Positions 42,706 to 50,517 of a stretch of 64,000 bases of DNA are shown here, one piece after another; position 1 is the first letter of the stretch, and the number at the start of each line of letters is the position of its first letter. The notes under the pieces are model-generated. The model saw only the letters and a list, made by a program, of their open reading frames with translations. It was not told the DNA's origin and ran no database searches. The translations under genes were made by a program, and so were the position numbers. Source of the DNA: Actinomadura rifamycini DSM 43936 (GTDB lineage: Bacteria > Actinomycetota > Actinomycetes > Streptosporangiales > Streptosporangiaceae); NCBI RefSeq assembly GCF_000425065.1, contig NZ_AULB01000011.1, forward strand, positions 1 to 64,000, written 5' to 3'.

Positions 42706-43557
42706 TCAGAAGAGGGTCGGCGGCCCGACGGGCTCCGGTTCCGGCAGCGGCTCGAGCTCGGGCACCCGCGCCCGCACGTCGTCGTGGAAGCGGCGGGCGA
42801 GTTCGGGCGCCTCGGCGTTGTCCGGCGTGTGGACGAACACGGTCGGCGTGCGGCCCTCGCGGAGCCAGCCGGCGACCGTCGCGACCCAGCCCTGCCACCC
42901 CTCGACGGTGCGGTCGGCGTCGTCGCGGCCGAGGTAGCGGACGATCGGGCGCCCGGTGAGCGCCGCGGCGCGCCGGGGCATCCGCGGCTTCTTCAGCCAC
43001 GCGTCCCGTTCGGCGTCGCTGGTCGGCGGGCTCCGGAACAGCGTGGTGGTGTCGAACGGGACCCATTCGGCGCCCGTCTCGGCGAGCGCGCGCTCCAGGA
43101 GGGCCGCCGCCCGGGGCTCCTCGAAGAACGCGCGGTGCCGCACCTCGACCGCGTACCGGTGCGAGGAGGGCAGCCGCCGCAGGAACCGGACGAGCGTCCC
43201 GACGTCGCCGGGCCCGAACGAGCCGGGGAGCTGCACCCACAGCGCGTGGGCGCGCGGCCCGAGCGGTTCGATCGCGTGCAGGAACGCGCGCAGCTCGTCG
43301 TCGGCGCCCGCCAGGCGGCTCCCGTGGGTGACGGGTTTGGGCAGCTTCACCACGAACCGGAAGTCGGGGGACGTCTGCCGCGCCCACGACTCGACCGCGT
43401 CCCGCGACGGGGTCGCGTAGAACGTCGTGTTGCCCTCGACCGCGTTGCACCACGACGCGTACGCGCGCAGGCGCTCGTCGGCGGGCAGCGAGCGGGGCAC
43501 GTAGCGCCCCTGCCACGGGGCGAGGTTCCACATCGCGCATCCCACATGAAGCCGCAC
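42706..43557 (-). CDS. DUF72 domain-containing protein (YecE-like)
   Basis: 283 residues from GTG 43557. TIM-barrel-like family: RLHVGCAMWNLAPWQGRYVP, YASWCNAVEGNTTFYATPS, FRFVVKLPKPVTH and ALWVQLPGSFGP. Function unknown for the family. Convergent with ppa, 8 bp apart, with no terminator between. Confidence 0.93.
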   Translation of the reverse strand: MRLHVGCAMWNLAPWQGRYVPRSLPADERLRAYASWCNAVEGNTTFYATPSRDAVESWARQTSPDFRFVVKLPKPVTHGSRLAGADDELRAFLHAIEPLGPRAHALWVQLPGSFGPGDVGTLVRFLRRLPSSHRYAVEVRHRAFFEEPRAAALLERALAETGAEWVPFDTTTLFRSPPTSDAERDAWLKKPRMPRRAAALTGRPIVRYLGRDDADRTVEGWQGWVATVAGWLREGRTPTVFVHTPDNAEAPELARRFHDDVRARVPELEPLPEPEPVGPPTLF

Positions 43558-43656
43558 GGCCCCGACGTTATCGTGCGATCCCGATCGTGGGATCCCGGTC
43601 GCGCCGTCCCGGTGGTGCGGTCCCGCCCGCGGACGCCCGCCGTGTCGGCCCGGCGG

Positions 43657-44529
43657 TCAGCCGCGGCCCCGCCACCGGGCGATGTCGGTCTGGTCGGCGT
43701 CCGGGCCGAGGTCCTCGGCGGCCGCCGCCCACAGGTCCACGGCGGCCCGCCCCAGCGCCAGCGGCTCGCCCTGCGCCTCCGCCAGCTCGGCCGCGATCCG
43801 CATGTCCTTGAGCATCAGCGACAGCCCGAACCCGGAGTCGTAGCGGTCGGTGAGCACGAACTCCGGCCACTTGACCTCGGTGGAGGCGCAGCGGCCGCTC
43901 GACGCGTTGATCGCCTCGATCATGACCGCCGGGTCCAGCCCGAAGCGGCCGCCCGCCCGCATGATCTCGGCGGTCGCCAGCAGGTGGGAGGCCGACAGCA
44001 GGTTGTTGAACGCCTTCAGCGCGTGCCCGGCCCCGACGTCCCCGGCGTGGACGACGGCGCGGCCCAGCACGTCCAGGACCGGGCGGACGCGTGCGACGTC
44101 GGCGGCGGCGCCCCCGGCCATGACGGTGAGCGTCCCGCCCTCGGCGCCCTTCACCCCGCCGGACACGGGGGCGTCCACGAACCCGACGCCGCGCTCGGCC
44201 GCGCGGGCCGCGAGCTTCTGCGTGGACAGGGGGCGGCTCGACCCCATGTCGACCAGCGCCGCGCCGGGCTCGAGCGTGTCGAGCAGGCCGTCCGCGACGC
44301 CCTCGACGATGTCGCTGTTCGGCAGCATGAGCACGACGGCGTCGGCGCCGCGCGCCGCGTCGGCGGGCGACGCCGCGAGCACGAGGCCGTCCGGGAGGTC
44401 CCCGCCGGGCGGCACGGGGTCGTGGGCCCGGACCCGCAGCCCGGCCTCCGCCAGCCGCCGGGACATCGGCCGCCCCATGTTGCCGAGGCCGACGAACCCG
44501 ACCGTCCGGATCGGCGCGCGCCCGCTCAT
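43657..44529 (-). CDS. beta-hydroxyacid dehydrogenase (3-hydroxyisobutyrate dehydrogenase-like), copy A
   Basis: 290 residues. Rossmann motif VGFVGLGNMGRPMSRRLAEA, substrate motif FVDAPVSGGVKGAEGGTL and catalytic Lys in GHALKAFNNLL. NAD(P)-dependent oxidation or reduction of a beta-hydroxyacid or imine. Overlaps the CMD gene upstream (ATGA). One of three related genes within 6 kb. Confidence 0.92.
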   Translation of the reverse strand: MSGRAPIRTVGFVGLGNMGRPMSRRLAEAGLRVRAHDPVPPGGDLPDGLVLAASPADAARGADAVVLMLPNSDIVEGVADGLLDTLEPGAALVDMGSSRPLSTQKLAARAAERGVGFVDAPVSGGVKGAEGGTLTVMAGGAAADVARVRPVLDVLGRAVVHAGDVGAGHALKAFNNLLSASHLLATAEIMRAGGRFGLDPAVMIEAINASSGRCASTEVKWPEFVLTDRYDSGFGLSLMLKDMRIAAELAEAQGEPLALGRAAVDLWAAAAEDLGPDADQTDIARWRGRG

Positions 44530-44957
44530 CGCTCCGCCGTCCCCGCGCCGGCGGGCCCGTCCGGGAGTTCGCCCAGTTCCCGGAGCACCCGCTCGGCGAT
44601 GCGGAACGCGTTCGTCGCCGCCGGGACGCCGCAGTACACCGTCGTCTGGAGCAGCGCCTCGCGTATCTCGGCGACCGTGCAGCCGTTGGTGACCGCCGCG
44701 CGGACGTGCACGGCGAGTTCGTGGTCGCGGCCCAGCGCCGTCAGCGTCCCGAGGTTGATGAGGCTGCGGGTGCGCCGGTCGAGGCCGTCGCGGGTCCACA
44801 CCGCGCCCCAGCAGAATTCGGTGACCAGTTCCTGGACGGGCCGGGAGAACTCGCTCGCCCCGTCCATGGAGCGCTCCACGTGCTCGGCGCCGAGCACCTC
44901 CCGGCGGGTCGCCAGACCCCGGTCGAAAAGGGACGGGTTCGCGTCGGTGACGCTCAA
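44526..44957 (-). CDS. carboxymuconolactone decarboxylase family protein
   Basis: 143 residues from a TTG start at 44957 (GAGGAG about 8 bases upstream). 4-CMLD-like: EFCWGAVWTRDGLDRRTRSL, TALGRDHELAVHVRAAVTNG and AEIREALLQTTVYCGVPAA. Family members act in protocatechuate breakdown or as peroxidase-like AhpD folds; no other protocatechuate genes are present. Precedes copy A dehydrogenase in the operon. Confidence 0.9.
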   Translation of the reverse strand: MSVTDANPSLFDRGLATRREVLGAEHVERSMDGASEFSRPVQELVTEFCWGAVWTRDGLDRRTRSLINLGTLTALGRDHELAVHVRAAVTNGCTVAEIREALLQTTVYCGVPAATNAFRIAERVLRELGELPDGPAGAGTAER

Positions 44958-45002
44958 CGGCTCGCTCCTCGTGCTCGCTGGCCGGACGGGGGACGGACGC
45001 GC

Positions 45003-46091
45003 TCAGCCGAGCGCGGCGACGATCTGCGGCAGGTCGGCGGTGGTGCGGATGCCGGGCTCGGCGGCGCAGACGAACGGGACCGCGTTGACCGCGCGGTGGG
45101 CGGTGTAGCCGGGGGTGGTCGCGGCCATCCGGTCGAGGGGGACGGGGAACCGCAGGTCGACGTCCAGCGGCGCGTCGCCCTCCACCGCGACGTGCCAGCC
45201 GGTGGCGCGGACGTCCCAGTCCGCGTCGAGTTCGGCGGTGCAGTACCAGGTCGCGCGGAAGCGCAGCAGGGCGCGCCCGCCGCGGATGCCGGAGACCGTG
45301 ATGCGCTGCGCGGCGACGGTCCCGGCCGCGATCTCGCCCGCGGCGATGCGGACCGTGCGCGGCGCGGTCGCGACCTCGCCGGACGCCTCGATCGAGTCCA
45401 GCGGCAGCCCGAGCGCGTCGGCGACGAGCGCCAGGGACGGGCCGAAGCTGACGCGGCCGTGGTTCAGGCGGCGCTCGTCCAGGTCGGCGGGCGGGCGGCC
45501 GAAGCCCATCACGTCGAACAGCAGCCCGGGGGAGTCGCGCCGGGAGAGGTCGGCGAACTCGCTGATCGTGAGCCGGTCGAGCCGCCGCTGGATCGACGTG
45601 AGCACCAGCGGCACGGCCTCGGTGATGAACCCGGGGCTGCTGCCGGTGCTGTGGATCGAGGCGCCGCCCCGCTCGCACGCCGCCTCGACCCGCTTGCGGA
45701 CGTCGGGGTCCATGCCGTCCGGGCGGTGGAACTCGCCGCGCGTCGTGACGATGTTCGCGCCCGCCTCCAGCAGCCGGCAGACGGTGTCGATATCGCAGGC
45801 GGCCGGCATGTAGAGGACGCAGTCGGGGCGCAGGGCCAGGACCTCGCCGACGTCGCGGGTGGCGGTGACGCCGGTCGGGCCGGCGCCGCACAGCTCCCCG
45901 GCGTCCTTCCCCGCCTTGGCCGGGGAGTGCACGTACGCTCCGGCCAGGGACAGGGTCGGATGCTCGATCACCGCCCGCAGCGCTCGCGTGCCGATGTTCC
46001 CGGTGGCCCACTGGACGACCCGGTACCGGGCTCGCTCGTCCCGCCCGTCCGCGGGCGGGACGCCCGGTCCGTCCTGCGGCGTCTCCGGCAT
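45003..46091 (-). CDS. DapB-like NAD(P)H dehydrogenase (2,4-diaminopentanoate dehydrogenase-like)
   Basis: 362 residues from ATG 46091 (GTG 46106 would add five). Rossmann start RVVQWATGNIGTRALRAVIE, CVLYMPAACDIDTVCRLLEA, and STGSSPGFITEAVPLVLTSI are typical of the dihydrodipicolinate-reductase-N group common in mycobacteria and Actinomadura catabolic regions. Substrate unknown. It heads the operon with CMD and dehydrogenase copy A and sits behind a clear promoter with a 14-bp inverted repeat. Confidence 0.88.
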   Translation of the reverse strand: MPETPQDGPGVPPADGRDERARYRVVQWATGNIGTRALRAVIEHPTLSLAGAYVHSPAKAGKDAGELCGAGPTGVTATRDVGEVLALRPDCVLYMPAACDIDTVCRLLEAGANIVTTRGEFHRPDGMDPDVRKRVEAACERGGASIHSTGSSPGFITEAVPLVLTSIQRRLDRLTISEFADLSRRDSPGLLFDVMGFGRPPADLDERRLNHGRVSFGPSLALVADALGLPLDSIEASGEVATAPRTVRIAAGEIAAGTVAAQRITVSGIRGGRALLRFRATWYCTAELDADWDVRATGWHVAVEGDAPLDVDLRFPVPLDRMAATTPGYTAHRAVNAVPFVCAAEPGIRTTADLPQIVAALG

Positions 46092-46107
46092 GTGCGGCCA
46101 CCTCACT

Positions 46108-46150
46108 CTCTGCTAGCGAGAACGTTAATCTCGCTAGCAGAGATGGTCAA
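46108..46150 (-). promoter_or_regulatory. strong promoter with embedded 14-bp inverted-repeat operator
   Basis: On the minus strand: -35 TTGACC (46150-46145), 17-bp spacer, -10 TAACGT (46127-46122). CTCTGCTAGCGAGA (46108-46121) and TCTCGCTAGCAGAG (46129-46142) are perfect 14-bp inverted arms around 7 bp, one inside the spacer and one just after the -10. Each arm centres on GCTAGC. A repressor bound here would block the promoter; none is encoded next door. Confidence 0.82.
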
Positions 46151-46188
46151 TACCGGACTCGCGTCAACGTCAACACCCTCGTGCGGAC

Positions 46189-46258
46189 CGTCTCGGAGAA
46201 GATCCAGGCCGGCGGCGGCGAGCGCGAACGCGCCGGTGCACAGGGACGCCACGCGCCC
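46189..46258 (-). pseudogene. remnant of a GlxA-type AraC regulator
   Basis: Minus-strand residues RVASLCTGAFALAAAGL match the nucleophile-elbow segment of the DJ-1/PfpI domain in GlxA/FtrA-type AraC regulators. No continuous domain remains on either side. The 46143-46357 gap otherwise holds nothing recognisable. Confidence 0.4.
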
Positions 46259-46357
46259 CGGCGGCGTGGACCGCGCGCTTGGCCGTGGGCGAACGCGCCC
46301 GCGCAGACGCCGGCGACCAGGCCCCGGCGGACGGCCGAAGGGCACCCGGGAGGGCGC

Positions 46358-47239
46358 TCACCTGCGGTGGTCCATCAGGTCGAGCGCGTCGTCCGCCGCC
46401 CGCAGGACCGGGCCCGCGGGAACGTCCGCCGCCTCCGCGACGGCCGCCAGCAGCCGCGCGTCCTTCTGCAGCAGCGCGCCCGCGCGGGTCGCCAGCGGGT
46501 CGAGCGTGCCGCCCGCCGCCGCGACCCGTTCCAGTGCGAAGCTGGCCCCGCTGCCGTGCGCGACGACCTCCGCGAGGCGGGCCGGGTCGACGCCCAGCGA
46601 CCGCCCCAGCGAGAGCGCGCCCGCGGCGGTCGCGAGGTTCGCGGTGAACAGCACGTTGTTCAGCAGCTTGGTGAGCTGCCCGGACCCGAGCGGGCCGAGG
46701 TGGACGATCGGGTCGGCGTACGTCGCGAACACCGGGCGGCACCGCTCGACGGCGTCGTCGTCGCCCCCCGCCATCACCAGCAGCCGCCCCTCGGCCGCCG
46801 CGGGCCCGCCCCCGCTGACCGGCGCGTCCACCACGGCGACGCGCCGAGCGGCGGCGAGGTCGGCGAGGCGCCGGCAGGTGTCGGGATGCACCGTGCTGTG
46901 CACGACGATCACTCCGCCTTCGGCGAGCCCGGCCAGGATCCCGTCCGCACCGGCGACGACCTCCTCAACGCCCGCGTCGTCGACCACGCAGACGCAGGCG
47001 ACGTCGCAGTCGGCCGCCATCGCCGCGGGGGAGGCGGCGGTCGCCGCGGCGGTGTCCGCGAACGGGGCGAGGGAGTCCGGGCGGCGCGCCCACAGCGTGG
47101 TCGGATGCCCGGCCTCGACGATCCGGCGGGCCATGGGCGCGCCCTGGCTGCCCAGCCCGACGAAGCCGACGCGCGCCTTCGCCGCGGGCGCGCTCCCGGA
47201 CGATGTCCCGGGCGGTGGGGTCACTGTCGGTCCGCTCAT
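46358..47239 (-). CDS. beta-hydroxyacid dehydrogenase (HIBADH-like), copy B
   Basis: 293 residues. VGFVGLGSQGAPMARRIVEA (NAD(P) site), VVDAPVSGGGPAAAEGRLLV (substrate) and GQLTKLLNNVLF with the catalytic Lys. GAGGAGGAG precedes the ATG, and the 15-bp repeat array begins 11 bp upstream. Related to copies A and C but not nearly identical, so old paralogues or independently recruited genes. Confidence 0.92.
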   Translation of the reverse strand: MSGPTVTPPPGTSSGSAPAAKARVGFVGLGSQGAPMARRIVEAGHPTTLWARRPDSLAPFADTAAATAASPAAMAADCDVACVCVVDDAGVEEVVAGADGILAGLAEGGVIVVHSTVHPDTCRRLADLAAARRVAVVDAPVSGGGPAAAEGRLLVMAGGDDDAVERCRPVFATYADPIVHLGPLGSGQLTKLLNNVLFTANLATAAGALSLGRSLGVDPARLAEVVAHGSGASFALERVAAAGGTLDPLATRAGALLQKDARLLAAVAEAADVPAGPVLRAADDALDLMDHRR

Positions 47240-47250
47240 CGGCGCTCCTC

Positions 47251-47655
47251 CTCAAACGACGTTCTCTCAGACGACGTTCTCTCAGACGACGTTCTCTCGG
47301 GCGGTGGTCTTTCGGGCGGTGGTCTTTCGGGCGGTAGTGCTTCGGGTGGTGGTGTCTTGGGTGGTGGTGGGTGGTGGTGGGTGGTGGTGTCTGGGTGGTG
47401 GTGTCTCGGACGGCGTTTTCGGGCGGCGGTGTCTCGGGTCGTGGTGTCTCGGGTGGCCGCGTTTCGGGGGGCCGCGTTTCGGGTGGTGCTGTTCGGGTGG
47501 TCGTGTTTTGGGTGGCGGTCTTCTGCCGGGGTGGTGGTGTTTTGGATGGTGGTTTTTCGCGCCGGTGGTGTTTCGAGCGGTGCGTCGGACGGTGTTTCTT
47601 ACGGGCGGTGGTGTCTCGGACGGGCGTTCTCTCGGACGTGGTGCGGGGGCGGCTC
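47251..47655. repeat. 15-bp tandem repeat array
   Basis: Seven exact-period 15-bp units from 47251 (for example CTCAGACGACGTTCT at 47266 and 47281, TTCGGGCGGTGGTCT at 47311), passing into degenerate GGTGGTGTCTCGG-type units to about 47655. It begins directly upstream of the copy B ribosome site. The 15-bp period keeps frames open but the peptides are low complexity with no start context, so I call it non-coding. Confidence 0.85.
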
Positions 47656-47756
47656 CCCGGCGCTGGCCGTGAGGCCGCTGGCGTGCGTACCTCCTGCTGA
47701 GCGCCGCCGTCCGTTCGGACGAACGGGGGCTGCGACTGCAGACTCGGGTTGTCGCC

Positions 47757-48050
47757 CATCGCCTGTCGCCCGGTGCCCATCGCTCGTCGCCTGTCGCTCG
47801 TCGCCTGTCGCTCGTCGCCTGTCGCTCGTCGCCTGTTGCCCGCCGCCCGCGGTCTGTCGCCCGCGGTCCGCGGCCCAGGGTCCGTCGTCCGCGGTTCCTA
47901 GTCCGTAGCCCGTCGTCCGTCCCGTCGTCCGTCGTCCGTAGCCCGCCGTCCGTCGTCCGTAGCCCGCCGTCCGTAACCCGCCGTCCGTAGCACGCCGGCC
48001 GTCCGTCGCCCGGTGGCCGCTCGTCCGGTGGCCGCTCGTCCGGGGGGGCG
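47757..48050. repeat. 7/14-bp tandem repeat array
   Basis: GCTCGTCGCCTGTC is repeated four times in tandem (47781-47836, last copy with one change), followed by heptads such as CGTCCGT and AGCCCGC alternating to about 48050. Same 7-bp logic as the array at 9880-10330 but different sequence. Lies between divergent dehydrogenase copies B and C. Confidence 0.85.
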
Positions 48051-48362
48051 TGCGGCTGGCGGGTGCGGGCTTGTGGTGGGTCGGAGGCGGGCCTTGGGAC
48101 GAGCGGTCGCTCACGGCGAAGGAAAGCAGTCGTCCGACGGGCCGTCAACAGTGCCGGACGGCACCGCCGGGGTGCTCGGAGGTCGCTCGCAGTGCCTTCC
48201 GGCGACCCCGGAGGAGCGGTGGCCCAACGCTTTTCGTAGCGATCGAGAATGTGCCCTGATCAGCTGCAACGCGGTTTCCGTGCCGGTTGTGGACCGTGCC
48301 GCCGGGAGGCGTTCATGCAAGCCGGGTCAGGACTTTGAATCACTGTTCATCAGGGTGACCTA

Positions 48363-48391
48363 TTGCTCAAACCGTTGAGCCTGGCTAGTGT
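48363..48391 (+). promoter_or_regulatory. promoter with palindromic operator before dehydrogenase copy C / P450 genes
   Basis: -35 TTGCTC (48363-48368), 17-bp spacer, -10 TAGTGT (48386-48391). GCTCAA-ACCG-TTGAGC (48365-48380) is a perfect palindrome lying across the -35 and spacer. GGTGACC and GGTCACC also flank the promoter. The remaining 48051-48362 stretch has no supported gene. Confidence 0.6.
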
Positions 48392-48487
48392 CGCGGTCAC
48401 CTGAGACCCCCGCCGGGGATCGACGTCGTCCGGACCGGCCGCCGTGCCGCGTCCCGTGCGGCGACCACGCGCGAACAGGAGCGGCCG

Positions 48488-49329
48488 ATGCGCCTCGGAT
48501 TCGTCGGAGCCGGCCGGATGGGCCGCCCGATGGTGGGCCGCCTCGTCCGGGCCGGCCACGAGGTCCGCGTGCTGGGCCGGACGGCCGAGGCGCGCGCGGC
48601 GCTCGCCGCGGACGGCGCCGAGCCCGTAGCCGACGCCGCCTCCGCCGGGGAGGGCGCGGCCGCCGTCCTGGTGTGCGTCTTCGACGACGACCAGGTCAGG
48701 GAAGTGTGCGTCGGCGGGCCGCTGACGGACCGGATGCCGCGCGGATCGGTCGTCGTCCTGCACACCACCGGCGATCCGGACACGGCCGCGGCCGTCGCCC
48801 GGCGCGCCGCCGCGCGCGGCGTCCGGGTCGTGGACGCGCCGGTCAGCGGCGGCCCGCACGACATCGCGGCCGGGCGGCTCGCGGTGTTCGCGGGCGGCGA
48901 CGACGACGCCGTGGCGCGGGTCCGGCCCGCGCTGCGCTGCTACGGCGACCCGGTCCTGCACGTCGGGGCGCTGGGCGCGGGCCAGCGGGTGAAGTGCTCA
49001 ACAACGCGCTGTTCGCCGCGCAGATCGGGCTGCTGGCCGAGGCGGTCCGGCTCGGCGCGGCGTTCGGCGTCGAGGAGTCCGTGCTGCTCGAGGCGCTCGG
49101 GCACGGCAGCGCGTCGAGCCGGGCGCTCACCGGCGTCGCGGCCCGCGGGTCGGTCGCGCGGTTCGCGGCGGCGGTGGGCGGGTTCCTCGGCAAGGACATG
49201 GACGTCGTCCGGCGGGTCTCCGCCGGGCACGGCGCGGATCTCGGCGCGCTGGGCGGGGGGCTGGACGCGCTGGCCGGAGCGCTGGACGCCGCCGCGGGCG
49301 AGCGGACGGGAACTTCCACCGCCGGTTGA
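48488..49329 (+). pseudogene. beta-hydroxyacid dehydrogenase (HIBADH-like), copy C, frameshifted
   Basis: From ATG 48488 the protein reads LGFVGAGRMGRPMVGRLVRA through VVDAPVSGGPHDIAAGRL to GALGAGQRVK. There the frame breaks at 48994/48995: the following residues expected for the family (LNNALFAAQIGLLAEAVRLG, then the C-terminal helical domain) are in another frame ending at 49329. One missing base (AAG-CTG reduced to AAG-TG) restores the gene. Real loss or a sequence error at a GC-rich site; the catalytic Lys is retained at the break. Confidence 0.8.
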
Positions 49330-49365
49330 CGGAACGGGCGGCAGAGCAGGAAAGGGACGACACCA

Positions 49366-50226
49366 ATGGGACGTGTCGAGGGGAAGGTCGCGTTCGTCAC
49401 GGGCGCGGCGCGCGGGCAGGGACGCAGCCACGCCGTCCGGCTGGCCGAAGAGGGCGCCGACGTCATCGCGGTCGACATCTGCCGGGACATCGAGACGGTC
49501 GGCTACAAGCTGGCCGGACCGGACGACCTCAAGGAGACGGTGCGGCTGATCGAGGCCGCGGGCCGCCGCGCCGTCGCGGTGCAGGCGGACGTGCGGGACG
49601 CCGCGCAGCTCGCGGACGCGGTGGAGCGGGGCGTGCGCGAGCTGGGCCGGCTCGACGTCGTCGTCGCCCAGGCCGGCATCGCGCCGCTGCACGGGAACCC
49701 GCCGCTGCAGGCGTGGACGGACGTCGTCAACGTGAACCTGGTCGGCACGATCAACGCGATCCAGGTGGCGCTGCCGCACCTCGGCGAGGGCGCGTCGATC
49801 ATCGCGACCGGGTCGGCGGCGGCGATGATGAACCACGGCATCGTCCAGACGCCCGGGTCGAACCCCGGCGGGGCGGGCTACGCGTTCACGAAGCGGGCGC
49901 TGTCGGAGTACGCGCACGAGCTGGCGCGCAACCTCGCGCCGCACAAGATCCGCATCAACGTGATCCATCCGACGAACTGCAACACGCCGATGCTGCAGAG
50001 CGAACCGATGTACCGCTCGTTCCGCCCCGACCTGGAGAACCCGACCCGCGCGGACGCCGAGCCGGCGTTCGCGGTGCAGCAGGCGTTCCCCGTCTCCTAC
50101 GTGGAGCCGGGCGACATCAGCGACACGGTCCTGTTCCTCGCGTCGGACGAGTCCAAGTTCGTGACCGGGATGCAGATGCGGGTGGACGCGGGCGGCTACC
50201 TGAAGTGGCACGACTACCACGTCTGA
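49366..50226 (+). CDS. mycofactocin-coupled SDR oxidoreductase
   Basis: 286 residues. NAD-binding TGAARGQGRSHAVRLAEEGA, VVAQAGI, and the YAFTKRALSEYAHELA active site (YxxxK). The insertion DICRDIETVGYKLAGPDDLK after the second strand is the hallmark of the mycofactocin SDR group (TIGR03971-like), which hold NAD tightly and hand electrons to the peptide cofactor mycofactocin. Probably oxidises the alcohol formed by the neighbouring P450. Mycofactocin biosynthesis genes are not in the window. Confidence 0.93.
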   Translation: MGRVEGKVAFVTGAARGQGRSHAVRLAEEGADVIAVDICRDIETVGYKLAGPDDLKETVRLIEAAGRRAVAVQADVRDAAQLADAVERGVRELGRLDVVVAQAGIAPLHGNPPLQAWTDVVNVNLVGTINAIQVALPHLGEGASIIATGSAAAMMNHGIVQTPGSNPGGAGYAFTKRALSEYAHELARNLAPHKIRINVIHPTNCNTPMLQSEPMYRSFRPDLENPTRADAEPAFAVQQAFPVSYVEPGDISDTVLFLASDESKFVTGMQMRVDAGGYLKWHDYHV

Positions 50227-50262
50227 TAAGCGACGGCCGGACGAAAGGCAGGAGGAAAGAGC

Positions 50263-50454
50263 GTGAAGGTGCGCGTCGATTCGGAACGGTGCCAGGGCCA
50301 CACGCTCTGCGCGATGATCGCCCCGGAGATCTTCGAACTCCGCGACGTCGACGGCCATTCGTGCGTCGTGCGGGAGGACGTGCCGGCGGACCAGGAGGCG
50401 CAGGTCATCGAGGCCGTCAACTCGTGCCCCGAGCGTGCGATCTCCGTCGACTGA
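50263..50454 (+). CDS. [3Fe-4S] ferredoxin for the P450
   Basis: 63 residues from GTG 50263. RCQGHTLCAMIAPEIFELRD and AVNSCPERAISVD give the C-x5-C...C-P pattern of three-cysteine, [3Fe-4S] ferredoxins that sit beside actinobacterial P450 genes. Carries electrons from a ferredoxin reductase (candidate: 54115-55290) to the P450 63 bp downstream. Confidence 0.94.
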   Translation: MKVRVDSERCQGHTLCAMIAPEIFELRDVDGHSCVVREDVPADQEAQVIEAVNSCPERAISVD

Positions 50455-50517
50455 CGGCGCCGTGTCCGGCTCCCACCGCGATGACCCCGACCTCGAGTGA
50501 CTTTGGAGAAGGGCAAT

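Noticed and set aside
41218..45108. 1296-codon open frame on the plus strand
   Set aside because: It runs antisense or out of frame through LysR, ppa, DUF72, dehydrogenase and CMD genes that have clear domains. Long empty frames are expected at this GC content.
47282..48148. Open frames across the 15-bp and 7-bp arrays (for example RRLRERRL or SGGGLSGGG peptides)
   Set aside because: The 15-bp period trivially keeps frames open. There is no signal peptide, ribosome site or conserved domain.
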